Source: an uncultured Leptotrichia sp.
GTDB lineage: Bacteria > Fusobacteriota > Fusobacteriia > Fusobacteriales > Leptotrichiaceae
Assembly: GCA_938017765.1 (NCBI GenBank)
Contig: CALIJH010000005.1
Coordinates: 1-6,084 of the forward strand
DNA length: 6,084 nucleotides
Reading direction: 5' to 3'
Shown here one piece after another: positions 1-5,917 of the stretch. Position 1 is the first letter of the stretch, and each line of letters opens with the position of its first letter. The translations under genes were made by a program, and so were the position numbers. The notes under the pieces are model-generated. The model was not told where the DNA came from and made no database searches. It saw only the letters and a list, made by a program, of their open reading frames with translations.

Positions 1-1985
1 TTCCTTTACAGAAACCGGAGGAGTTGATAGACGAGTGGTTTGATAAGAGCGAATCTTTTTCAATGTTCAACACAAAAATAAGAGAAATAAAAAATGCATG
101 GAATGATATTTATTCCGATACAAGAAGAATAGATGAGTATAATAATAAATATACAGACAGAAAGTTTACAAAATATGACTATGAAATTTACGGCAAGGAA
201 TTAAATGAGTTTTCTGATATTCTTAATGATATTGTTAATAATAAAATGGAATTTATAAATTTTGTCGATGAAAAGAAAAATGGACAGATTACAAAAGAAG
301 AAGAGGCATTCATAAATAATTTTATAAATTTTTTGGAAGAAAATGGAATTGAAGAAAAATCTGAGTTTCTAATACTTTCATATTATTACTCGTTATTACA
401 GGGAAGTACATTGAAAAATGAAAAATATAAAGATTTTTCGGCAAATATTCCTAAATTAGTTGAAAATGATAAATATATAATTGATACGCAGAGATACAGA
501 ATAAAAAAATATTGGAATGATATAAGAAAAAGAGCTTTGAGTGTTATGAGTAAAAGTGAAAATATAAAAATGCTCTATAATCTCAGAAAAAATGCAAAAT
601 ATGGAAAAATAAATACATTAAGGGAAATCATAGGAACGGATATAAATTTTTTCAAAGATATATTTCCGATAATTATGACAGACCCCGATACGTGCAGTGC
701 TGTATTTCCTCTTAAAGAAGGGATTTTTGATTTGGTAGTCTTTGATGAAGCGAGTCAGCTTAAACTGGAAGAAGTTCTTCCTACACTGATGAGAGGAAAA
801 TACAAGATTATTTCGGGAGACATTCATCAGATGCCGCCTTCAAATTATTTCGGTGCGGAAATGGAACAGCAGGATATAAGCGGAAATGAAGAAATAAGCG
901 AAGAAGATTTATTTTTGGCGGATAGTGAATCTCTGCTCGATTATGTAAATAATCTGAAAGAAGATACAGTTATGTCTTATCTGGATTTTCACTACAGATC
1001 TAAACATCCTAAACTGATTAATTTTTCCAATGCGGCATTTTATGAATCACGACTGGTACCAATGCCTGCAAAAAAAGAATATATCCCGATAGAATATTTT
1101 AAAATAAACGGTGTATACAAGACAAGAAAAAATGATGATGAGGCAAATAAAATTATTGAATATATATTCAGTGATAAGATACTCGTAGACGGTAAATTAT
1201 CAAGTGTCGGAATTGTAACACTGAACCTTGAGCAGAAAAATAATATTGTCAATAAGATGAATGCTTATTTGAGGGAAAATGATAATGAAGAAACTAAAAA
1301 CAGATATAATCAGCTTATTGAAAATAATATGTTCATTAAAAATCTTGAAAATGTTCAGGGAGATGAAAGGGATATTATGATACTTTCCACTACTTTCGGA
1401 AAAAATGAGGAAGGAAAATTTATTCAGAATTTCGGACCGTTAAATAATCAGGAAAGAGGATATAAATTGCTGAATGTGCTTGTAACGAGAGCAAAATATA
1501 AATTTGTTGTATTTACTTCCGTTCCTGACGATAGTATAAACAGCTGGGAAACTGAAATCATAAAAAATGGAAATAATGGAAGAGGAATATTTTATTCTTA
1601 TTTGGCATATGCAAAAGCAGTTTCCGAAAATGATATGGAAACTGAAAACAGAATTTTGGAAGTTTTATCGGGCAATAAAATGAAAAATACCAATATCCTT
1701 TATGAAAAACTTGAAAATCAGGATATGAAAATAATCGAAATTATAAAAAAAGAAACAGAAGTCGGAGAAAATGATGAAATTGTCAAAAATTATAAAATTG
1801 GCGGTTTCACTTTGAAATATGCGATAAAAGACAGAAATGAAGAAAGAGCAAAAATGTTGATAGATATAAACAGTATAAATGATTTTTCGGGAGAAACTTC
1901 CTATAAATCAATAATTTACAGAAAAAATATGTTTGAGAATATGGGATATACTTATAAACTGTTGGATATGGCAAATTACATTTAA
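1..1985 (+). CDS. Superfamily 1 helicase (Upf1/DUF4011-like), C-terminal part, 5' end outside window
   Basis: ATP-dependent DNA or RNA helicase; its true substrate cannot be told from this fragment. The reading frame (codons starting at base 3) is open to the left edge, so the gene starts upstream; the TTG at 24 is not a convincing start. Visible motifs: II (Walker B) DEASQ at 744-758, III GDIHQMPP at 816-839, IV HYRS at 990-1001, V VQGDERD at 1353-1373, VI LNVLVTRAK at 1470-1496 with the arginine finger. Walker A is absent and must lie upstream. A helical, lysine/glutamate-rich insertion occupies about 60-600, before motif II. After motif VI the chain continues with GIFYSYLAYAK and ends in a region (about 1695-1985) resembling the Vsr/DUF559-like nuclease tail of such helicases, with its acidic residues changed. 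Large proteins of this class occur in restriction and phage-defence loci and also as lone genes; no defence partner is visible here. Family assignment is sure, role is not. Confidence 0.88.
   Translation, partial: PLQKPEELIDEWFDKSESFSMFNTKIREIKNAWNDIYSDTRRIDEYNNKYTDRKFTKYDYEIYGKELNEFSDILNDIVNNKMEFINFVDEKKNGQITKEEEAFINNFINFLEENGIEEKSEFLILSYYYSLLQGSTLKNEKYKDFSANIPKLVENDKYIIDTQRYRIKKYWNDIRKRALSVMSKSENIKMLYNLRKNAKYGKINTLREIIGTDINFFKDIFPIIMTDPDTCSAVFPLKEGIFDLVVFDEASQLKLEEVLPTLMRGKYKIISGDIHQMPPSNYFGAEMEQQDISGNEEISEEDLFLADSESLLDYVNNLKEDTVMSYLDFHYRSKHPKLINFSNAAFYESRLVPMPAKKEYIPIEYFKINGVYKTRKNDDEANKIIEYIFSDKILVDGKLSSVGIVTLNLEQKNNIVNKMNAYLRENDNEETKNRYNQLIENNMFIKNLENVQGDERDIMILSTTFGKNEEGKFIQNFGPLNNQERGYKLLNVLVTRAKYKFVVFTSVPDDSINSWETEIIKNGNNGRGIFYSYLAYAKAVSENDMETENRILEVLSGNKMKNTNILYEKLENQDMKIIEIIKKETEVGENDEIVKNYKIGGFTLKYAIKDRNEERAKMLIDINSINDFSGETSYKSIIYRKNMFENMGYTYKLLDMANYI
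1695..1982 (+). other. Degenerate Vsr/DUF559-like nuclease domain at helicase C-terminus
   Basis: Many DUF4011-type helicases end in a restriction-endonuclease-fold domain with the pattern GYRIDLAV, then IECDG, then a helix and a last strand of the type LGWxIxRIWS. Here the matching pieces are GGFTLKYAI (1800-1826), MLIDINS (1854-1874) and ENMGYTYKLL. The aspartate expected in the first strand is lysine (1815-1817), and the glutamate and aspartate of IECDG read as Asp (1863-1865) and Asn (1869-1871). The fold seems retained while the metal-binding set is not. The comparison is from memory of the family pattern, not an alignment. Confidence 0.5.
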
Positions 1986-2000
1986 ATTATTTATACTTAA

Positions 2001-2021
2001 AATTATATTGGAAATATAATT
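2001..2021 (+). repeat. Perfect 9-bp inverted repeat just before the SDR ribosome binding site
   Basis: AATTATATT (2001-2009), a 3-base loop GGA, then AATATAATT (2013-2021), two bases before the GGGAGG ribosome binding site. All pairs are A-T and no T-run follows, so it is not a typical intrinsic terminator. It may mark a processing point, insulate the ribosome binding site from upstream structure, or be chance in A+T-rich DNA. Confidence 0.4.
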
Positions 2022-2023
2022 AC

Positions 2024-2029
2024 GGGAGG
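2024..2029 (+). promoter_or_regulatory. Ribosome binding site that fixes the SDR start
   Basis: GGGAGG lies 2 bases before the ATG at 2032 and 8 bases before the in-frame ATG at 2038. The first spacing is too short for initiation and the second is ideal, so the start at 2038 is preferred. Confidence 0.75.
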
Positions 2030-2037
2030 TAATGTCA

Positions 2038-2796
2038 ATGAAAAGGAATGTTTTTATTACAGGGGCTTCGAGCGGTATAGGAAAGGCGATGGCTTACTCT
2101 TTTGGAAAAAACGGTGATAATCTTGTATTATGTGCCAGAAGGCTCGAAAGACTCGAAGAAATTAAAAAAGATATTGAAGAAAAATACGCTGTGAAAGTCT
2201 ATATTTACAAGCTGGATGTTACTATATATGAAAATGTCGCAGATACTGTAAAAGAAATAATAAAGACAGTCGGTAATATTGATATTCTCGTAAATAATGC
2301 AGGGCTTGCTCTTGGACTGGATAAATTTCAAAATTATAGTATAAATGATATGCAGACAATGATTGATACTAATATAAAAGGTCTTTTGTACGTAACAAGG
2401 GAGATTATTCCGTATATGGTTTCTAAAAATTCAGGACATATAATAAATATAGGATCCACAGCGGGAATGTATGCGTATGCTGACGGAGCTGTATATTGCG
2501 CTACAAAAGCTGCAGTAAAATTTTTGAGCGACGGGATAAGGATAGATACAATAGATAAAAATATAAAAGTAACTACGATACAGCCGGGTATTGTTGAAAC
2601 TGATTTTAGTGAAGTGAGATTTCACGGAGACAAAGCAAAAGCAGAAAAAGTCTATAAAGGAATAAAAGCATTAAAACCTGAAGATATAGCCGATATAACA
2701 GTATACGCAGCGAATCAGCCTGAACATGTCCAAATATCGGATATAACAATAATGGCGACAAAACAGGCAACAGGATTTAATGTTTATAGAGAATAG
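2038..2796 (+). CDS. ydfG: YdfG-type short-chain dehydrogenase/reductase (NADP-dependent 3-hydroxy acid dehydrogenase family)
   Basis: Cytosolic classical SDR of 252 residues, the usual length. The Rossmann glycine motif TGASSGIG is at residues 8-15, NNAG at 86-89, and the catalytic tetrad reads Asn112, Ser140, Tyr153, Lys157 (YCATK). Two arginines after the second strand (CARR, 32-35) suggest NADP(H) preference. The whole chain follows E. coli YdfG closely as I recall it: IDILVNNAGLALG, GHIINIGSTAG, the VRFHGDKAKAEK segment after the PG motif, and an end of the form GFNVYRE. YdfG-like enzymes oxidise 3-hydroxy acids such as L-allo-threonine and L-serine and reduce malonic semialdehyde; which substrate applies here is not shown. 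The start at 2038 is chosen over 2032 on ribosome-binding-site spacing. It lies 52 bp behind the helicase with no clear terminator between, so co-transcription is possible. Family is certain, YdfG subgroup likely. Confidence 0.88.
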   Translation: MKRNVFITGASSGIGKAMAYSFGKNGDNLVLCARRLERLEEIKKDIEEKYAVKVYIYKLDVTIYENVADTVKEIIKTVGNIDILVNNAGLALGLDKFQNYSINDMQTMIDTNIKGLLYVTREIIPYMVSKNSGHIINIGSTAGMYAYADGAVYCATKAAVKFLSDGIRIDTIDKNIKVTTIQPGIVETDFSEVRFHGDKAKAEKVYKGIKALKPEDIADITVYAANQPEHVQISDITIMATKQATGFNVYRE

Positions 2797-2812
2797 ATTA
2801 TACAGGATATTT

Positions 2813-2846
2813 ATAAAATAAAAACAAGTTTACTATTTTATTTATT
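2813..2846 (+). terminator. Weak A+T-only hairpin after the SDR gene, possible terminator
   Basis: ATAAAATA (2813-2820) pairs with TATTTTAT (2834-2841), loop 13 bases, followed by a broken T-rich tail TTATTT. It is in the right place, 17 bp after the SDR stop codon, but has no G-C pairs, so its strength is doubtful. Confidence 0.25.
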
Positions 2847-2857
2847 TGGAATAAAGA

Positions 2858-2904
2858 GAAATATATATAAAATCTATAGTAACTTTTAAAAACATATATA
2901 TTTC
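2858..2904 (+). repeat. 11-bp perfect inverted repeat upstream of the leader promoter
   Basis: GAAATATATAT (2858-2868) and ATATATATTTC (2894-2904) are exact reverse complements separated by 25 bases, and the right arm ends 6 bases before the -35 box at 2911. The place suits an upstream regulator or RNA polymerase alpha-subunit contact region (UP-like A+T tract). There is no T-run, so termination is unlikely. The A+T-only core makes chance possible. Confidence 0.4.
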
Positions 2905-2910
2905 AAAATA

Positions 2911-2939
2911 TTGACTTTTGGAATAATATCACATATAAT
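2911..2939 (+). promoter_or_regulatory. Sigma-70-type promoter for the metNIQ leader
   Basis: The -35 box TTGACT (2911-2916) and the perfect -10 box TATAAT (2934-2939) are 17 bases apart, the optimal spacing, and follow an A+T-rich upstream tract. The expected transcription start is about 2946. It is the best promoter seen in the window and drives the mini-ORF, the hairpin region and, by read-through of the terminator at 3136-3170, metNIQ. Confidence 0.8.
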
Positions 2940-3002
2940 AAGTCCATAGAAAATAATTAGATATTTATTTAAAATAAATTATTCAAATTGGAGGAAATCA
3001 AA

Positions 3003-3038
3003 ATGAAAAGGTTTAGAGAAGCGATGTGTATGTCATAG
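3003..3038 (+). CDS. 11-codon putative leader peptide upstream of metN
   Basis: ATG at 3003 follows GGAGG (2990-2994) with an 8-base gap, an excellent initiation site about 57 bases into the predicted transcript. It encodes MKRFREAMCMS and stops at TAG (3036-3038); stops follow soon after in the same frame, so it is not the start of a longer gene. Internal Met codons 8 and 10 flank a Cys codon, so 3 of 11 codons including the start are Met. Its position between a strong promoter and an intrinsic terminator before a methionine transport operon fits a regulatory leader peptide read by the ribosome. Alternatively it could be the stub of a decayed gene. I know no described homologue. Confidence 0.5.
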   Translation: MKRFREAMCMS

Positions 3039-3113
3039 GTATTAAGTTTGTGCTTTAGTAATCATCAATAGGTACAGGCTTATTTGTATTTGTAAGAATT
3101 GTACCTGTGATGT
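3030..3113 (+). promoter_or_regulatory. Alternative long-range RNA pairing between leader-ORF end and hairpin 3' arm
   Basis: ATGTCATAGGTA (3030-3041: Met10, Ser11, stop and four bases beyond) can pair without interruption with TACCTGTGATGT (3102-3113), 12 pairs of which 3 are G-U. The same 3' strand pairs with 3063-3076 in the local hairpin, because ATAGGTA occurs twice (3035-3041 and 3068-3074). The two folds exclude each other, and a ribosome at codons 8-11 would mask the first. Confidence 0.4.
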
Positions 3114-3118
3114 CTAAA
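3054..3118 (+). ncRNA. Long interrupted hairpin in the metNIQ leader RNA
   Basis: Nested complementary blocks: TTTAG (3054-3058) with CTAAA (3114-3118), CATCA (3063-3067) with TGATG (3108-3112), AGGTACA (3070-3076) with TGTACCT (3100-3106), and CTTA (3079-3082) with TAAG (3093-3096), around a 10-base loop. An extra T-G pair (3069 with 3107) leaves one bulged A in the middle. About 22 pairs in 65 bases exceed what random A+T-rich sequence usually gives. It begins 16 bases after the mini-ORF stop and ends 17 bases before the terminator stem. Promoter and terminator together would also define a free RNA of roughly 225 bases. Confidence 0.5.
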
Positions 3119-3135
3119 TCTTTTATAAATAAATG

Positions 3136-3170
3136 AAAAGGCTCTCAGGAAAAAATGAGAGTCTTTTTTT
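3136..3170 (+). terminator. Strong intrinsic terminator between leader and metN
   Basis: Left arm AAAAGGCTCTCA (3136-3147) and right arm TGAGAGTCTTTT (3156-3167) form 12 pairs with one G-U, closing an 8-base A-rich loop; a run of seven T covers 3164-3170. It is the only clear G-C-containing terminator in the window and lies 71 bp before the metN start, as expected for an attenuator. It could instead simply end a small RNA. Confidence 0.85.
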
Positions 3171-3241
3171 CTGAAAATTGATAAGAAAAATAATTTAATA
3201 TTAAAGAAAGAGATAAAAAAGAAAGAGATTAAGAGGTAATT

Positions 3242-4315
3242 ATGGAGAAATTTATTACACTGAAAAATTTAGTAAAAACATATGAAATCGGAAACGGGAA
3301 AGAGTTAAAAGCGGTAAATAATGTAAATCTTGAAATTCAAAAAGGAGACATATACGGCATAATGGGACTTAGCGGTGCAGGAAAATCTACATTGATAAGA
3401 CTTATAAACAGACTCGAAGAACCGACTTCAGGAAGCATAATTGTAAGACATACTTTAAAAGAAAATGGAGTAGAAAGAAAAACAGTTGAAAAAAATATAC
3501 TTAATTTTGAACAGGAAGAACTTAGAGAATACAGAAAAAAAACAGGAATGATATTTCAGCATTTTAATCTTCTGAATTCGAGAAATGTGGCAGGAAATAT
3601 AGCTTTTCCATTGGAAATATCAAGAAAGTGGAATAGAAGAGAAATAGAAAAAAGAGTGGATGAATTACTTGAAATCGTAGGACTGTCTTCTAAGAAAAAT
3701 AATTATCCCGAGCAATTGTCTGGAGGGCAAAAACAAAGAGTAGCTATAGCAAGGGCTTTGGCAAATAATCCTGAAATTCTTCTTTCTGATGAGGCTACGA
3801 GTGCGTTAGACCCGAGAACTACAAACTCCATATTGAGTTTATTGAAAGATATAAATAAGAAATTTGGAATAACGATTATACTTATAACTCATCAAATGGA
3901 AGTGATAAGAAAAATATGTAATAAAACTGCCATAATGTCTGACGGACAGATAATTGAAGAAGGAAGGACAAAAGATATATTCTTAAATCCTAAAAGTCCG
4001 TTAGCAAAAGAATTTGTGGCAAATATATCTCATAATGATGATTTTGAAAGTGAGAATAGAAATACAGAAAATGGAAAAACTGACGGAAAAATCAAACTGA
4101 AACTTAAATTTAATGAAGAACAGGTCGATAAGCCCTATATTGCAGAAATTATAAAAAAATATAATGCAGAAATAAATATATTAGGCGGATCTATTGATAA
4201 ATTGAGTGATACTGTAGTAGGACATCTGATAGTAGAAATAATTGCAGATGATGAAGAAATAAGAGTTATAAAAAAATGGTTGGAAATGAATAGTGTAGAA
4301 CTGGAGGTATTATAA
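3242..4315 (+). CDS. metN: Methionine ABC transporter ATP-binding protein MetN
   Basis: Cytoplasmic ATPase of the MetNIQ importer for L- and D-methionine. In 357 residues it shows Walker A GLSGAGKST (42-50), Q-loop Gln106 in IFQHFNLL, signature LSGGQ (159-163), Walker B ILLSDEA with Asp183-Glu184, D-loop SALD (187-190) and switch His217. Residues about 283-357 form the NIL/ACT-like domain through which MetN proteins bind cytosolic methionine and shut the pump, so transinhibition is likely kept. It is about 14 residues longer than E. coli MetN, the extra length falling in a charged stretch at about 69-92 between strand GSIIV and TGMIFQ. The start ATG has AGAGG (3232-3236) 5 bases upstream. The stop overlaps the metI start by one base (TAATG), a sign of translational coupling. 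Family and subfamily are certain because metI and metQ follow. Confidence 0.97.
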   Translation: MEKFITLKNLVKTYEIGNGKELKAVNNVNLEIQKGDIYGIMGLSGAGKSTLIRLINRLEEPTSGSIIVRHTLKENGVERKTVEKNILNFEQEELREYRKKTGMIFQHFNLLNSRNVAGNIAFPLEISRKWNRREIEKRVDELLEIVGLSSKKNNYPEQLSGGQKQRVAIARALANNPEILLSDEATSALDPRTTNSILSLLKDINKKFGITIILITHQMEVIRKICNKTAIMSDGQIIEEGRTKDIFLNPKSPLAKEFVANISHNDDFESENRNTENGKTDGKIKLKLKFNEEQVDKPYIAEIIKKYNAEINILGGSIDKLSDTVVGHLIVEIIADDEEIRVIKKWLEMNSVELEVL

Positions 4316-4995
4316 TGAAATTTGACTGGATAAAATTTTTTCAATTCAGTAATATGATAAAACCTTTGTGGGAAACAGTGTATATGGTATCAATAGCAAC
4401 TGTTATATCACTGATTATAGGGCTTCCTATAGGAATATTTCTCGTTGTTTCGGATACTAAAGGGGTAAAACCTAATAAGGTGCTTCATAAGGTTCTTGAT
4501 ATGGTGCTTGTAAATATTACAAGGTCGATACCTTTTGTTATATTAATGGTACTGCTTATTCCATTGTCAAGACTGATTGTACAGAAATCATATGGAAGTA
4601 TCGCATTTATAATACCATTATCTTTAGGGGCTGCGCCTTTTGTTGCAAGAATAATTGAAGGAGCATTAAAAGAAGTAGATGAGGGCCTTATTGAAGCATC
4701 AAAAGCAATGGGAGCAACAGTAAACGAAATAATTTTTAAAGTTATGATACCCGAAGCATTGCCGTCGTTGATTCATGGTCTTACTCTTACAATAATAAGC
4801 TTAATCGGATATTCCGCTATTGCGGGTTCTATCGGAGGTGGAGGACTCGGAAATTCAGCAGTAATTGACGGATATACGAGGTCAAATCCTGAAATAATGT
4901 GGCAGGCGACGATAGTCATCATCATTCTTGTTCAGATTATCCAATTTATAGGAGATAGAATAGTGAAAAGAATAAACAGCAGAAGAAAAGGATAA
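4315..4995 (+). CDS. metI: Methionine ABC transporter permease MetI
   Basis: Inner-membrane channel subunit; two copies pair with two MetN. The 226-residue chain has hydrophobic segments at about 21-47, 68-88, 95-113, 150-175 and 196-216, matching the five-helix MetI fold. The cytoplasmic coupling (EAA) loop is EASKAMGATVNEIIFKVMIPEA at about 127-148, which docks in the MetN Q-loop cleft, followed by the glycine-rich GSIGGGGLG (171-179) typical of the family. Its ribosome binding site GGAGG (4303-4307) lies inside the last codons of metN, 7 bases before the ATG. The C-terminus is basic (RRKG), consistent with a cytoplasmic end. Confidence 0.96.
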   Translation: MKFDWIKFFQFSNMIKPLWETVYMVSIATVISLIIGLPIGIFLVVSDTKGVKPNKVLHKVLDMVLVNITRSIPFVILMVLLIPLSRLIVQKSYGSIAFIIPLSLGAAPFVARIIEGALKEVDEGLIEASKAMGATVNEIIFKVMIPEALPSLIHGLTLTIISLIGYSAIAGSIGGGGLGNSAVIDGYTRSNPEIMWQATIVIIILVQIIQFIGDRIVKRINSRRKG

Positions 4996-5088
4996 TTATA
5001 TTTTATTTGATAAAAGAAAATCAATAATAAAAATTATATTTAAAAAGATTATGAAATAAAAAATTTATTTAATTAAGGAGGAATAAAA

Positions 5089-5898
5089 ATGAAAAAAATA
5101 TTATTAATTATATTATCAATTTTATTATTTGCACTTTCGTGCGGACAGAAAGAAAACAGTGAGGGAGAACAGAAAAAGACTGAAAAATTGAAAGTAGCTG
5201 CAACACCCATTCCTGCGGGAGAAATCCTTGAAGTAATAAAAGAAGACCTGAAAAATGAAGGGATAGAACTTGAAATAGTTACTTTCAATGATTATGTTCA
5301 ACCGAATAAAGTTTTACAGACAAAAGAAGTGGATGCGAATTTGTTCCAACATATACCGTATATGGAAAATTTTGGAAAGAAAAACGGATTTGAAATGGCC
5401 GCTGTAGGAAAAATATATTTGCCTACACTGGCACTGTATTCAAGAAAAATAAAAAATGTCAGTGAACTAAAAGACGGAGATACAATTCTGATACCCGATG
5501 ATCCTACAAATGCAGCAAGATCATTGATATTGCTTGATAAAGGAGGAGTTATAAAATTAAAGGATAATACAAAACAGGATGCTACGTTAGATGATATAGC
5601 AGAAAATCCTAAGAATATCAAATTTGTAGAGCTATCAGCTGACCAGCTGGCACCAAGACTGGATGAAGTGGCAGCTTCCATAGTAAACAGCAGCTTTGCT
5701 TTAAATGCGGGATTATCCTATAAGCAGGACGGAATACTTGCGGAAGATAAAGACTCTCCTTATGCAAATGTATTGGCAACACTGAAAGGAAGAGAAAAAG
5801 AAGAAAAAATACAGAAATTACTGAAAGCTCTTCAATCTGAAAAAGTCAAAAAGTTTATTGAAGAAAAATATAAGGATGTTATAATTCCTGTATTCTAA
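5089..5898 (+). CDS. metQ: Methionine-binding lipoprotein MetQ
   Basis: Substrate-binding lipoprotein (NlpA family) that delivers methionine to MetI. Of 269 residues the first 17 form a lipoprotein signal peptide: MKK, a leucine/isoleucine core, then ALS before Cys18, the expected lipidation site. A charged linker (19-33) leads to the mature domain at KVAATPIPAGEIL. Family landmarks follow: FNDYVQPNKVL, DANLFQHIPYM, the IPDDPTNAARSL ligand-loop segment (the usual pattern has Asn in place of the first Asp), and IVNSSFALNAGL near the end, where family members contact the methionine backbone. A full-consensus AAGGAGG (5075-5081) sits 7 bases before the ATG. A 93-bp gap separates it from metI, unlike the overlap of metN and metI, with no convincing promoter or terminator in it; the strong ribosome binding site may serve high MetQ output. 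Assignment is firm. Confidence 0.96.
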   Translation: MKKILLIILSILLFALSCGQKENSEGEQKKTEKLKVAATPIPAGEILEVIKEDLKNEGIELEIVTFNDYVQPNKVLQTKEVDANLFQHIPYMENFGKKNGFEMAAVGKIYLPTLALYSRKIKNVSELKDGDTILIPDDPTNAARSLILLDKGGVIKLKDNTKQDATLDDIAENPKNIKFVELSADQLAPRLDEVAASIVNSSFALNAGLSYKQDGILAEDKDSPYANVLATLKGREKEEKIQKLLKALQSEKVKKFIEEKYKDVIIPVF

Positions 5899-5917
5899 TA
5901 AATAATCTTAGGGAAAG

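Noticed and set aside
24..26. TTG as start codon of the helicase
   Set aside because: The frame is open upstream to the window edge, the GGAGG at 17-21 is only 2 bases away, and the essential Walker A motif is missing, so the gene must begin earlier.
2015..2020. TATAAT before the SDR gene as a -10 box
   Set aside because: No -35 box at a fitting distance, and transcription would start inside the ribosome binding site; the sequence is part of the A-T hairpin.
2032..2034. ATG at 2032 as SDR start
   Set aside because: It is 2 bases from the ribosome binding site; the in-frame ATG at 2038 has the ideal 8-base spacing and matches the usual SDR N-terminus.
2946..3170. S-box (SAM-I) or T-box riboswitch before metN
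   Set aside because: The conserved cores of these elements were looked for by eye and not found; the only likeness is a short GGTAC, too little for a T-box sequence.
3178..3206. Promoter TTGATA-17-TTAAAG directly before metN
   Set aside because: The -10 match is poor and such pairs are common by chance in this A+T-rich sequence; it cannot be excluded as a weak promoter.
4994..5041. Direct repeat AATTATATTT (4994-5003 and 5032-5041) between metI and metQ, and loose A-T hairpins there
   Set aside because: Low-complexity A+T sequence; no T-run, no fitting promoter pair and no repeat elsewhere of clear meaning.
5298..5681. Minus-strand open frame of 127 codons inside metQ, and the other shorter minus-strand frames
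   Set aside because: They lie antisense to well-supported genes, have no ribosome binding sites worth noting and give low-complexity Ser/Phe/Ile-rich translations typical of shadows of Lys/Glu-rich genes.
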